A stretch of DNA of 64,000 nucleotides, taken from Globodera rostochiensis. Taxonomy: Eukaryota; Nematoda; Chromadorea; Rhabditida; Heteroderidae. The notes below the pieces were generated by a model. It saw only the letters and a program-made list of their open reading frames with translations, made no database searches and was not told the origin of the DNA. The stretch covers positions 1,137,388 through 1,201,387 of the forward strand of contig JAEVLN010000009.1 in assembly GCA_018350325.1 (NCBI GenBank), given 5' to 3'. Numbering within the stretch: the stretch's first letter is position 1; each line of letters opens with the position of its first letter. The position numbers and the translations under genes were made by a program. Below are positions 1 to 13,323 of the stretch, in pieces.

Positions 1-2
1 AT

Positions 3-1265
3 GCAACAGAAAAAACAATTGATTTCGAAATGTTTCTTCTGTTTCTCGGCGGTGCCATTGATCTGTTGGCTAACCTGGTGGGCGTGCCATTGTCCGTGAT
101 CAATCTGTGCTTGGTGGCACGCACATCCGTCATCCATCCAAACATGAAATTCATCTTGATCTTCCAAAGTTTCTTCATTCTTACGGTAATGTTTAATTTA
201 AATTCGCACCAATGTCGATCGAAGGGGTCACCTGCTGGACAAAATGTCACCTAAGTGTGTAAATCGGTCAAAATGTCACCAAAAATAACCACCAATTTCA
301 CGAGACTATAAAACCGGGGCCATATAAAAAGAAGTTTTGAAGGAATTATGAAAAAACCGGGACCAAAATTCCAGTACCAAAATGGAAAAAGTTAAACATT
401 TCAGTACCAATTCCGGTCACGGCCTTTTGGAGGCCAATTCGGCTTAATTCCAATTTAACATTTAAAAATAATTTACATTTTCATTTAGTTGTTTCTTTCC
501 GTATATATTGCCGTCACTTCATCGCCTGACTCAAAGCCACCGCTAACCAGTTTGATCACGACCGCCGTTCAACTGGTGGTCGGCAGCGTGGAATTGGCCA
601 TGTTTGACGGGTTGTGCCAATACAATTCCAAAATTTATCAGAAAATGTTGTCAAACGAAGACGCTCACAATCTTTCGTTGCGTTATCAGGTCAGGGTGGC
701 CATAGGATTCAAAATTTAATTGATTAAATGTCAAAATAAGCTTTCCGAAAATATTCGAATTGGCAAACAACTGATTCCTCCATTATCGCTGAATTTGGTC
801 AATATTTTTGCTGGAACAATTGTTTTAATTTGGGGCTATTTTGACCTGCCAAATTTTGCGCAAATCCATAATTTGGTTTCTACTTTAAATTCATTTTGCG
901 GACTTCTCATTGAGCTGTTCATTATTACGTAAACTTTTGTTGTTGTTAACATTTTTTGCATTTAAAAATATAATTTTTATTATATTTCTAGTTGTCACCC
1001 ATTTTTGAAGAGGGATTTGTTTCAAATTTGGCATAAATTTCGCTTTCTGTTCGGATTCTGTCGGATTGGCTCCAACTGTCGAATTGAAGATGTAACAGAA
1101 ACAATTGACATAAACTCATTCTCAACAGCTGGAATTGCCCTGAGGGATTTAATCACCGGAAAAACATTAACTGATCAATCGAAACCGGATGAACACTTTG
1201 CCATGCTGAAAAATGCATGGGAAAAACCGATCAACAGACAGATAATTTTGACCAAATCTGTTTAA
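3..1265 (+). CDS. Sra/Sre-like 7TM chemoreceptor, 5' end outside window
   Basis: Four exons can be read: 3-185, 489-689, 741-928 and 992-1265. They have GT donors (gtaatg, gtcagg, gtaaac), AG acceptors and consistent phases, giving about 281 residues with TAA at 1263-1265. Exon 1 encodes two hydrophobic stretches with the motif HPNMKFILIFQS. Across the exon 2/3 junction lies LSLRYQ-LSENIRIGKQL, which resembles the conserved cytoplasmic RYQ..ENIR loop of the nematode Sra/Sre/Srab receptors. Exon 3 carries two more hydrophobic helices and exon 4 opens with CHPFLKRDLF, a typical end of the last helix. These receptors are G-protein-coupled chemosensors of sensory neurons. The frame is open to the window edge, so the start may lie upstream; ATG at 30 is an alternative. 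The family is fairly sure, the subfamily is not. Confidence 0.72.
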
Positions 1266-1636
1266 TTGAAGATGGCATCTGTCCTTAAGCTGATCATAGC
1301 CAAACATCTGACTTATTTTCTTTTATTCCTTTTGAAATTATGTCAATCCAAATTCCAATTTTTAGTTTTTCTAACCGGATATTATTATTTAAGTACCGGT
1401 TAATCAATATTTTAGAAATTTCTGAGAAAAGCCAATTAATAATTAATTTTAAAAATTTTACCACTTTGTAATTATTTGAGAAAAGTTTGATTTATGTTTT
1501 AATTGAAATAATATTAATACTACTTTATTCATTGGACCACGTGGAATTTATCGCATAATTGCATAAAATTTGGTCCTCAACTTTTCGTGTTGTTGATTCG
1601 ACTAAACAGTTCTGGCGATGTACTGCTTGTACAAAT
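1266..1636. other. AT-rich intergenic spacer
   Basis: AT-rich sequence between two convergent genes. It must hold both 3' UTRs, but I see no other feature in it. Confidence 0.5.
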
Positions 1637-2743
<1,107 letters not shown>

Positions 2744-5196
2744 TGTTGAATTCTTCTAAAATCGCCAAAAATATTTTAATAAATAATACAGTAAATGTTT
2801 GACAATATTCAAAAATATTTTTAAGTGTTGTATTCGCGGGATAATCACGAGTGTCACAGTTCAGATTTTCCTAACTGCAATTCCCAACTGTTGGTAGGTG
2901 ATTTAAATCAGTGACCGGATGTGGGATCTTGCCGGGATTTTCTCATGGAGGCGGAATTGTATTTATCTCGGGAGTGATCCCCCCCCCCGAACGACTACTT
3001 TTTGGGAATTGCTCGGGATGCGGGATCGGAAATTAAAATTAAATTTTTAAGATTGAGTTTTTTTCGTCTAGAGGGTGGTTTTTTCTTTCAAAATGTTTGT
3101 AAAATTAAATAAAGAAGACACAGAAACTGATCACATATATAATGATTGCTAAAGCTTTGCCCCCTCTTTTATAGTCGAAATATTTGGTTGGTGCTCGACG
3201 TTAATATGTCACACGCCCATTTGTGGGCATGTCGGGAACAACTCCGTCGGAGATGTTTGAGGCGGTGGAACGGTTTTGGCCGCCACTTCATCCCCTGCGG
3301 GGCCCGAGCCAACTTTTTGTCGTTCGGTGCTCCCTTAGTACGACGTCCGCCAAAACCGTGCGCATTTTTGGTCCATTTCCAATCGTAGTCAACAGCAAAA
3401 AAAGTTTTTGCCCAAGTGGAATTTTTCCGGTTTTAAAAAATTAATTAAATTTGCCTCTGACAGATCGTCGGAGAATGGTCGAGGAGGCTGAACGGACGAA
3501 AGAAACTGATTGAAATGGACACCGCCAAGTAATTGCTTTCAAAATTGGAATAAAACTTAAAGAGCGATATTAAAAATTTTTGCATTTGTAAGAAAAGCAG
3601 CTGCATTAATTTTGGATTTGATTTAAGAAAGAAGCCGCTTTTGGGTCAAAAATCTGCGTCACTTTCATTCATTTCTGAAGAATTAATCAATGAAATTTTT
3701 GCATCATAAAAAACTCTAAAGAAATAGCTTAAATTATATAAAAACAATTTTTTTCAATCATTCAATTTCACTTAAATGCGCATTAATTTTCTGAGTTTGT
3801 TACATATAAACCGTTGCAAAAATGCAAAGCATGCAAAATGGTGGAACAGCCAAATATAAACTTTTTGATGTTTCGTCGACAAAATCAAATTCTTCGATTT
3901 GATCGGACGCTCTTTGAGCTGATCAGAAAACGGGCGGAACAACGATTTAATGTGTAGTATTATAGTGAACAATTTTGTTGGAAAGATGCGATTCCCTTTT
4001 GTACAATTAAATGTTGAAATTATAACTTTATTTATTAATTTAAATCACTAATATTACTTTTTTTTCTCTCAATTTGTGATAGCTTATAACGAGCAGATAG
4101 TCGAAATAAAATAATAATATTTTGCCACAGCGCCTTGAGCGTTCACGTAAGGGCTACGAGTACATAATTTCTCGATATTCTCCTCAAAAAGGATGGTGGG
4201 GACAAAGTCAAAAAGTGCCGTAATTTATTGGCTAAAAGACAATACAAATAGACTTTTTTACCTAAAAAATTTAAGCTGAGCTTTAAAACAAATATGGGAC
4301 AAAACAACTGCCTAAAACTAAAATATCAAATGTTTCAAACTATTTAAGAGTCCGGAATCCGGATCTTTCAAAAAAAATTTTGTGTCAGTATTGTTGGTTA
4401 GTGGTACAATTCCGGTTTGGGCACCAAAAATGTTTATTCGCTTTTTCAGCGTCGGCGTTGGGATTGTGTTGGGTGTTGGTCGGCATTCTGAGGACATTGT
4501 GTGCCTGTTTGGTTTGGATGCTCAGTGTTCGGTAGGGCTGCTCGAGAGTCACGGTCTCGAGGTCATTTCCCGGTTTCGACTCTCGAGTCTCCGTAAATTT
4601 CAACTCTCGAGCAGGATTTGTTTAGCATTAAAAACAAGTGAATATAAATAAAGAAATAAATATTTTTGAAAAATCCAAATCCGCCAGTCACTAGTCATCG
4701 TGCCGAATGTGTCAATTTTTGTTCTATTTAAACATGTAATGTTCGTCCAAATATATGTAATGTTGATTATGCATTTAAGTACATAGTTTGTGTCGTCTAA
4801 TCGATTCCAATGGTTCACTTTTCCCTTCAATCAATCGCATTATTTTAGTATGAGTCCCACCCATCCCATCCACATACCCCCAACTCATCCATTACAAAGG
4901 TTAAAGTTTTATAACTCTTCTCAAATTAAACAAATAAACTATCTTGGCACTTTTAAAAAGTTGGCGAGGTATGAAATTCTACACTCCCCTCCCCCCCCCC
5001 CAGCAGAAGTGAAGGTACTTTTTCCACTAACCAAGCCAGAATTACTCCAAAAAATTCCGGTGGAAATAAATATGATTAATGAGAACACAAATAATGAGCA
5101 ATTTATTTGTTTTTTAAAATTACATATTCTAGGAATTCTGACATTAAACTTTTATTTATGAATTTTAATACTTTTGGATGAGATTTTTTTAGTTAA
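2744..5196. other. No firmly supported gene; one doubtful exon pair
   Basis: Upstream region of the collagen and spacer to the GST gene. An open stretch at 3223-3444 (starts MSGTTPSEMFEAVERFW) followed by a possible acceptor at about 3462 and an open tail ending in EMDTAK then a stop near 3528 could be exons of a small gene. I recognise no domain. Around 4528-4617 is a degenerate CTCGAG-rich repeat (gctcgagagtcacggtctcg) that resembles repeats elsewhere in the window. Poly-C tracts occur at 2980 and 4987. Confidence 0.4.
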
Positions 5197-6319
5197 ATGG
5201 CACTACACAAAAAGGCAACATTGTCGCTGTATTACGACATTGTTTCACCATACGCATGGATAGCTTTTGAGGTTAGAATTTGAGTAATTCGAATGCCGTA
5301 ATTTTTTTAAAGTCCGGCTTATCAATTCCTAATTTTTGGCTTTAGAAAAAATATTGCCAATAATTGTCAGATTCAATAATCAATAAAAATGGTAATAGTT
5401 CGTTGATTTGGCATACGGTAACACTGATGACCCTAATATTTCGTGTCTGTACGGGTACGGTAATTTTATTCTTCCAAAAAACCCATGCATGGCCGGCTAT
5501 AGCAAGTTTGATCCAGTTGTTTTTTGTAAATACATAGAGTTTGTCGCGCTATGAACGCGTATTGGACATCCAATTGGAGTTGTTGCCCGTGACTTTCGGC
5601 ATTATGATGAAGGCACTGAATACCGTGCCGAATGTAAAGCAGTCTCCAAAAAAGGCATTGCATCTCTACAAGGATATTAAGGTAGTTTGGCTTGCTTAGC
5701 TAATTGTCTTCATTGTTTTAAATAAAAATAATTCTCAATTGTATTTTTGTACTCAGTTGGTCGGCAACTATTGGAATATTCCCATAAATCCGCCAAAGGA
5801 TTTTGACAAAACCTTTTTGGAAAAGCCGACCAGAAATCCGCAATTGTTTCTCACCGCACTCACGGTCCATTGCAAGGAATTTCTTCGTCCGGTATCGCGC
5901 GAATTTTGGCACCGGACCTGGAGCCTCGATGAGCCCTTTTATGGTTGGGAAGACATCAAAAAGGTGCCAAAAAGGTGATGAAAATGTGTTGAAATCGTTT
6001 TTTTTACAGATTTGTGCCAAATTAAATGTTCCACGCGCTGAAGAGCTGATCAGCGCAAGCGGTACTGATGAGATCAAAAGTCTGTTGAAGCAGCGGACCA
6101 ACGAGGCACTTGCGCAGAACGCGTGTGGAGTCCCTTGGCTTGTGCTTCAACGGGAGGGACATGAAGTATGTGGCCATTTGTAAAGAAGCTTGTTGAGCTA
6201 ATTTGTGAACGTTTTCTGATCAGAACGTTTACATTTGGGGAAGTGATCGTCTGCCAATGATTTGTGAACTGCTCGGCAAACCATTCAGAGGACCGCTGCT
6301 TGAACAGAGCAATCTGTGA
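5197..6319 (+). CDS. Kappa-class glutathione S-transferase
   Basis: Five exons: 5197-5271, 5538-5681, 5757-5963, 6010-6165 and 6224-6319. All have GT..AG junctions in phase and give 225 residues, the usual length of GST kappa (about 226). The N-terminus LSLYYDIVSPYAWIAFE is the DsbA-like thioredoxin-fold start with the conserved SPY(A/S)W motif, where the catalytic Ser binds glutathione. NPQLFLTALTVHCKEF and WSLDEPFYGWEDI lie in the inserted helical domain. GVPWLVLQREG holds the cis-Pro of the thioredoxin fold, and IWGSDRLPMICELLGKPF is the typical C-terminal block. The family conjugates glutathione to electrophiles and is usually mitochondrial or peroxisomal. Gene looks intact. Start chosen because it directly precedes the conserved N-terminus. 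Confidence 0.93.
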
Positions 6320-7036
6320 TGGATTGGGTTCGATTGTTGGCCAAAGAATGAATAATATATAGGCTTAATCCTGTATTTAATATTTGTGGGCAACGGCACA
6401 TTTTCGGGGACATCGTGTCCGATTTGCCTTAAGGGAATTTTTTAGTTTTTCCGGGAATTTAACTTTCTTGTCCAGGGACATTGCCCGTATTTATTTGTCG
6501 GCGAACGAGGAAATAATATTTGAATGTTAACAATTTTACTTAATGCTCAGGGTTCCCAGATCTGTGAATTTTTTTCCTCATTTGTGGCTTTTGAAAAAGG
6601 CGTTTAAAATGAGGATTTTTGCTTTTCGCACAAATTAGTTGAGTTCACATCTCAGGGTTTGTCCAAGCCGATAAAAACAAAGTTAAAAATAATATAAAAA
6701 CGACTTCTTCGATTCTATATCATATTAAACCAAATTTCTTTATATTTTGTAATTGTAGATTGATATCCACGTATCCAATTTTATTGTTCAGAAAAGCGTC
6801 ATCCAATATACATTTGTACAATCAAAAAAAAATACAGCAGCATTCATAATGTTTTTACGAAAGAATAGCGGCTTTTTTAAATTTTTATAAAAATTATTAA
6901 ATATATAATAATTAATCAACCTTTTTGGGACTAGGCGCTTTGCCAAATTCTTGGTTAAAATAATTAGACAACCTTAATCATTAAACAGCAAATTAGCCTT
7001 TTTACTAGCAGAGCGTTATGATAAGGTTTTAGACAA
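6320..7036. other. AT-rich spacer, nothing recognised
   Basis: Sequence between the GST gene and the next plus-strand gene, very AT-rich with long A and T runs. I see no coding exon, RNA gene or repeat structure that I could support. Confidence 0.45.
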
Positions 7037-8082
7037 ATGAATTTGGTTTGGATTTTAAATTGTCTAATTAATTTTTTGTTCTTTTTCAAAATAAATGCAA
7101 TTGGCGATGTCGGTAATGATTTTGAAGAGTGGAAGAATAAAAATGTTGGAGACAATTTGAACAAAACAACTGCAAGAATTCAGCCAAAACAAACGTCAAT
7201 TGAACCAAAAAGCGGCACAAATGCCCATAAATTTAAACGGACTTTTGTAAAGGAAGAACCATTTGTTGACCAAATGTTGGAAGAATTTCAGAGCGAATTT
7301 TCAACAAAAGCAATTAAAAAAGAAGAACAAATTGAGAAAGTCAAAATTGAAGACGGAGAAGCAATTTTGAGGGGAATAAAGGGGGAAAAGACTGATTTTT
7401 TTGATTTAAAATGCAACTCGAATGATTTCCATGGCCAAAGTGAAGACAAAAAGCATAATTTGGAAGGAAAAAATGAGGAAAAAGTGGAAAATGTTGACCA
7501 AAAATGCAAAAGGTACAAAATTATTCGGCAATTCGAGAAATTAGAAGCTAAATATATGGCAACAAATCGTCGTTATACGCAAAAAGAATATGAAGCAAAA
7601 ATTAAACAAAAATTGGGGTACACAATTTTGACTATTAAACGATGGAAAAGGAACTTTGGCATTCGTAATTCTTTTGATTTATTATTATTAATTTATAAAA
7701 TATGTAATTAGCTGTTTTTAGTTCCTAAACTGTTGTTTGCACTTTGGCTTTGACAAAATAATATTTTTTCCATAAAATGTTTGATTTACAGCGACTTTTT
7801 AGTGCCTATCCCAGGCCCTGATAATATTAATTATATTTTTTTGAGTTTTTTAAAATCAGATTCAAAATATAAAAATGATGAAAAAATGAAAGTTGTGCAG
7901 CGTTATCACCAAATTAAAGGAGCGAATCCCCGTTTGAGAGATATTGACATTGCCAAAATGTTGCACATTGGCGCGAGAACACTTTATTCGTGGAGACACC
8001 AATTTGAGGACAAAGGTTATTCTTTTTTTAAACATTTCAAACATTTATTTATGTAGACAAATTTTACAAAAATTACTGCTGA
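7037..8082 (+). CDS. Putative secreted protein with two HTH-like modules
   Basis: Exons 7037-7664, 7860-8015 and probably 8057-8082 (TGA), about 269 residues; donors gtaatt and gttatt. The first ~22 residues (MNLVWILNCLINFLFFFKIN) are a possible signal peptide, though an AT-rich tract could mimic one. The middle is highly charged and Lys/Glu-rich. Two stretches have the same plan: a basic lead, an R-Y-T/R-L-R segment and a helix ending in (K/S)W(K/R)R. These are residues ~175-207 (YTQKEYEAKIKQKLGYTI then LTIKRWKRNFG) and, in exon 2, LRDIDIAKMLHIGARTLYSW. Both look like helix-turn-helix folds of the homeodomain/transposase type, so DNA binding is an inference. A signal peptide plus basic clusters would fit an effector aimed at the plant nucleus. 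Family not recognised. Confidence 0.55.
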
Positions 8083-9378
8083 ATTGCTCCGCTATAAATA
8101 TTTATATGATGATGAATTTGTTGTTTTTTGCATAATGGACAACTGAGTCCCCACTGAAAAAGACACTTCAGTTCAGAGCTCATAACTTGCTTCAAAATGG
8201 TTTACGGAGCAAAAAAATAATAATGCCATTCAATTTCTCTCGTCGAGAGGAGTCGAAGATATATTAAAATAAAATAAAATTTTGAATTTTAACTAATTCA
8301 TTTTTTTGATAAAATTTTATAAATTACCAATTTACTATTTTTAGGAGTACAAATGCAGGGTTCGGATTCGTTTTTGAATGGAAAGGGCAGTCATTGAGAA
8401 ATGGAATCTCGATCTTAAAAATTGAAAAAAGCCCTTATTTTCAAGATTGCCCTTGAAAATGAGCATTTGGCTGGAGTATTAAATATTTGGAATTTTAATG
8501 TAAACATTATTCATATTTTGGCATTATGTCGAGTAAAAATTTCAATAGAAAAAAGCCATTTTATTAAAGTCCCCCCCCCCCCCCCCCCCTCCCCACCGAC
8601 AACGAAATCCAAGCCTAGATAAGGCTCCGGTCTCGTGTAAAACACAACATTTGAATCCGAGCCTCCTGTATAAATTTATTTCATTTATTTTTGTCGGTCA
8701 ACGTTTTCTTTTGACTAGAATAACGGATTTGAGTCCGGGACCGGGTTAAAGTCCGAGTTTGCGGTCGCCGGGTCCGGGTTTAGAGAGTTCCCACTCTTCA
8801 GTGAAGCAAAATTCTCAAAACTTGTATTCCTGACCTATTTCCCTAATAAAAATTTTAAAAATTCTTAAAATTCCCGATGAACCGCCAATTGTACATCAGA
8901 AATTTACCGCAAAGTGTGTAACAAAGAAAAATTAGCAAAAATTCTTTGAGTTAAATTTTCAAAAATTTTCCCCTTCCATCACAACGAAATGGCGCAGCAT
9001 AAGATCATATGACTTTATCACATATAAAACAAGCGTATGATCTGACCCAAATTCGTAGCATAACGTCAGATCAAAAACACAACAAGATCAGAGAGGACTG
9101 GAGCCCGGCGTAAACATTGTGTTATCCATGATCGGAGTATGATCAGGGCCCGCATGTCAAAAAATGATAAAAGATAGGGGATGGATCAGATCTACATGAA
9201 ACGGTGCCGGATTATGATCACTATAATTTTTGTGATCAATCCAGACAAACTAACCCAAAGGCTACTACAAATGAGTAAAGAACCTAGTCGAATATAAGCA
9301 ATATAGAAAAATGTAACAATAGAAACTTTAGAACGCCAAGACTAAATAATTCACCGCCATAATTCGGGTGAGACAGAA
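8083..9378. other. Spacer with dispersed-repeat fragment and poly-C tract
   Basis: No gene seen. At 8150-8260 lies a diverged copy of a sequence also present at 12360-12475 and 14895-15010 (core cataacttgcttcaaaatgg, then a tcgagaggagtcga tract). A poly-C run of about 20 sits at 8571-8590. Confidence 0.5.
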
Positions 9379-11179
9379 TCAACAGATTTTGGCGTCGACC
9401 ACTTTGACGCTCGGATCGCCGTTTTTGTCGTTGATGGCAAATCCGCTGGATCTGTAGGTTTGGCCGGCTCGTATGTTCAGCCAGGTGGGCAATGTGTATT
9501 CGTTGCCGCTGACCTGGTCCATGTTCCATTTGTTGGCCATGGCTTGCTGTAAATTAGCGATCAGAGAAGTGTTCAGCCTCTTTGTAGAATTTTAAAAAAT
9601 TTAGCGCAGCGTACTTTTACCCCCCCCCCCCCCATTATATTTTCATATTCAACAAAACTTGAAATTTTTGGGCTATTTCGAGGGGCGGTTGGATTAGATG
9701 CATGCAAAAAAATCGGATACGGGCTCTTTCCTATTCGGATAAGCAGAAAAATACGGACCGAATACCGTATAACCTAAAATAGAACCCCCGGGGGTTCCAT
9801 TTTGAGGGGGGGGGTCTATTTTAAGTTATACGGTAATTACAGTTCAATACAAAAAAACATCGGGATTCTGATTTTTGATTATCTCGGCAAAAGGGTTCTG
9901 CAGCGGGGTAACGACGCTTTATCCGCTGCGATCCTGTTCCAAGACTTTTCGTAGAATAATGCCCATGGCCAAATTCGGGAAAAGTATTGCCATAATTTCC
10001 AAAATTGTCCAAACCTTGACGGACTAAGAATTAATAAAATTAAATTACTTCAGCAGAGGCGAATGTGATGCTGAACATGACGGAGCACACCGGCTCAGAC
10101 CCACTATTTGTGAACGTCAAATCCACATTGTGGCCACCAGTCCATTTCTTTCCGATGTTAGCAGTAACACTGACGAATGAAGTGGCAGATAAAGAACTGC
10201 TTGGGCTAGAGCTGCTGCTGCTACTGCCTTTTGTGATGCTTGAGCAACTCTCAACTCCTAAAATTTATGTTGTTTAAACCTTTTTAAAATTTGATTTAGC
10301 ATCAATATTTGTTTTGTACCGTTATTCTGAGTGCGCAACTTGTCATAGATGTACTTCCCGTAGGTGGTCAAGAAGTCTGGGTTGCATATGTTGTCAATGG
10401 ACACCCCTGCGGTCAACATCGAAGACTCCTCGCCGATGTCGTCCAGTTGCCATGCGGTGTAGGACAAACTCAGACTGTCCAAGAATGCGTACCATTGTTC
10501 CAACTTTTCCAAATCGCCTGGCGTGTCCGTACTCGTTGAGCCTATGCCATACTCTGTCGCAAACATGGGAAGGCCTGCGCACAAATATTTTCAATTAAAA
10601 TGAATGATTTCTACACATATTTAATCACACTTTTTTATAATATTAATAACATAATACATATTTATACCCAAATTATATGCAATAGTCATCTTTTCTTGGA
10701 GAGCTTCGCCATGAGTGCCGGCGTAAAAGTGCAAGCCGTATGCAATGTTTGAATAGCCGGTCAACGGATTTTTGGCCACCAAATCCACGTCCTGGTCCCA
10801 GTTTGGTGCGGGAACAATGATCACGCTGTGTTGGTCATATTGTCGAATCAGATCAACCATCTTAAAAATATTAAATCATTAACTACAATAAAAATTAAAT
10901 TATAAGTTATATAATAATAAAAAAAAAGTTTATTTACCGTTTCAGCATATGGCTTAATCACGCCTTCCCATGTGACCTGATGGGTGGGCTCATTCCAAAT
11001 TTCGTAGATAATGTTCGGATGGTTGCCATATGTTTTAGCAATTTTTGTGAAGAATTCTTTCTAAATGAATTTTAACAATTTTATTTTTATTTTATGAAAA
11101 ATAGTTTTGCCTCACAGCATAACTGATCTCATCAGTGGCCAAATCGTCCCCGGTGTGCCAATCAACAATAACGTAAATC
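9379..11179 (-). CDS. eng: GH5 beta-1,4-endoglucanase with C-terminal CBM2, 5' end in gap
   Basis: Exons read on the minus strand: from the gap edge (11179)-11116, 11060-10938, 10860-10668, 10574-10320, 10257-10049 and 9546-9379, phases all consistent. The catalytic part shows YVIVDWHT, then IIYEIWNEP with the acid/base Glu, [13 protein letters not shown] with the His/Tyr of the active site, and MFATEYGIG with the nucleophile Glu, followed by YTAWQLDD. A Ser-rich linker precedes a CBM2 split by an intron: [13 protein letters not shown] and then [10 protein letters not shown], ending in a terminal Cys. This architecture is that of cyst-nematode cellulases secreted from oesophageal glands to soften plant walls; the family is accepted as horizontally acquired from bacteria. 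The N-terminus and signal peptide are lost in the assembly gap. The last intron (~500 bp) holds a palindrome and a poly-C run. Confidence 0.94.
9763..9835. repeat. Palindromic element in the cellulase intron
   Basis: The arms read accgtataacctaaaatag and ctattttaagttatacggt with a G/C-rich centre (accccccggggg type). This is a near-perfect hairpin inside the last cellulase intron. Related TATACGGT ends occur at 51283 and 63768. Confidence 0.6.
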
Positions 11180-12032
11180 NNNNNNNNNNNNNNNNNNNNN
11201 NNNNNNNNNNNNNNNNNNNNNNNNNNNNNNNNNNNNNNNNNNNNNNNNNNNNNNNNNNNNNNNNNNNNNNNNNNNNNNNNNNNNNNNNNNNNNNNNNNNN
11301 NNNNNNNNNNNNNNNNNNNNNNNNNNNNNNNNNNNNNNNNNNNNNNNNNNNNNNNNNNNNNNNNNNNNNNNNNNNNNNNNNNNNNNNNNNNNNNNNNNNN
11401 NNNNNNNNNNNNNNNNNNNNNNNNNNNNNNNNNNNNNNNNNNNNNNNNNNNNNNNNNNNNNNNNNNNNNNNNNNNNNNNNNNNNNNNNNNNNNNNNNNNN
11501 NNNNNNNNNNNNNNNNNNNNNNNNNNNNNNNNNNNNNNNNNNNNNNNNNNNNNNNNNNNNNNNNNNNNNNNNNNNNNNNNNNNNNNNNNNNNNNNNNNNN
11601 NNNNNNNNNNNNNNNNNNNNNNNNNNNNNNNNNNNNNNNNNNNNNNNNNNNNNNNNNNNNNNNNNNNNNNNNNNNNNNNNNNNNNNNNNNNNNNNNNNNN
11701 NNNNNNNNNNNNNNNNNNNNNNNNNNNNNNNNNNNNNNNNNNNNNNNNNNNNNNNNNNNNNNNNNNNNNNNNNNNNNNNNNNNNNNNNNNNNNNNNNNNN
11801 NNNNNNNNNNNNNNNNNNNNNNNNNNNNNNNNNNNNNNNNNNNNNNNNNNNNNNNNNNNNNNNNNNNNNNNNNNNNNNNNNNNNNNNNNNNNNNNNNNNN
11901 NNNNNNNNNNNNNNNNNNNNNNNNNNNNNNNNNNNNNNNNNNNNNNNNNNNNNNNNNNNNNNNNNNNNNNNNNNNNNNNNNNNNNNNNNNNNNNNNNNNN
12001 NNNNNNNNNNNNNNNNNNNNNNNNNNNNNNNN
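11180..12032. other. Assembly gap (853 Ns)
   Basis: Run of N. It removes the 5' exons of the cellulase on the left and the rest of a tandem repeat on the right, whose unit boundary (cataaaattgac) coincides with the gap edge at 12033. Confidence 1.
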
Positions 12033-13323
12033 CATAAAATTGACTTTTTCGCGACTAAAAATTCAGCCACCAAAAAACGAAAATTTTTAAAACATTTTAT
12101 GCCTGTTAACTTGTTTTTGCTTTATTTTGGCTGCTATCTTCCACCTTACTGTTTAAATTTTCCCTTATCGGGCTTTTGTTTTAATTTAAATAAGTCATTT
12201 TCACCATAAATTTCAAAAATTTAAACCGGTTCAAAAACTGTTTTAAATGCTCAATTTTCAATTTTTTTGACGAATTCGTAACCAGGGCATTAATAACATA
12301 TTTGAGACGCTATTTAGAATAAAAATATTTCCCAAAAATTTTGACCAAAAGGGTCCCCCCTATGGTTTTTGGCCAAGTTTGAGGGGCCATAACTTTCTTC
12401 AAAGTGGTTTCCGCGGAAAAATTTTTGCAGATTCGTGCTCAGCTCGATGAGAGGAGTCGATTGGTATATGAATTGTTCAGATCCGAACCACTCCCATATA
12501 GTGTAGAAATACCCTATTTAATAGCAAAATGCGAAAAAAAAAATTTATAAAAATTGTTCGATTCATGTCCGGGGTTCGATATAGATTGAAAAGGAGGTCG
12601 AGGATTTTTGCTGTCTACATAATTTTTTTTTGTTTTGTTGGCACTGTGGCGGCACTTCCCGATGATTCGCAACGGGTGGGGGAAGGGACAGATTTCGTGT
12701 GGGGGTGTTCGGCACGTCTGAGGAGTTGTGCCCTCCTGTGGCTCGCTTTCCCTGAATGCTTCCGGGGCTCGTCTGCGGAGGGGAGATTTGTCCACGGGCT
12801 CGAGCAGTACGTCCACGGGCGGAAGTCGGGGGGATCGAAACTTCACAAGTTTCGGGGGGATGCACAAGGCTCGGAGCTCAGACGAATGCAGAACCGAAGA
12901 CCCCCGGAACCCGAATTCGAACAACAAATAAAGTTTTATTATGAAGCTCAAACTTGGGTAATTAAACCAGTTTTCCCCCCCAACAGAAATGTGGAAAATC
13001 GGAGGGGTGGGAGTCCGGGGGGGAATTCCGACAATTCGGAAGAAATGAAATGTGGAGAATGAATGCGAAGGTTGTGGGGGGAACAGATCGGTGGGGGAAA
13101 GGGGGCGGAGCGTTCACCCGGCTGGCACCAAACCTGAACAAAGGGAAAAACATGTGGGGGAGAGAGTGGGCAAATGTGAGAGAGGAAAAAGACGGAGAGG
13201 ACAGGATGGGAGGAGGAATGATTGGGCGGGTGGGGAAATGTCGACAATCGCGGAGGGGACGACGATCGTCGCGAGTTTCGCGACACTCCCGGCGGCCCGC
13301 GAGACTGCCCCAGCTCGTTGTCC

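Noticed and set aside
3223..3535. Small two-exon gene
   Set aside because: Open frame and acceptor exist but no domain, and the start and donor are uncertain; mentioned only within the spacer entry.
9821..10012. 63-codon minus frame
   Set aside because: Falls in the cellulase intron; the flanking CBM2 exons join in phase without it.
11107..12090. Long open frames through the N run
   Set aside because: Artefact of translating Ns.
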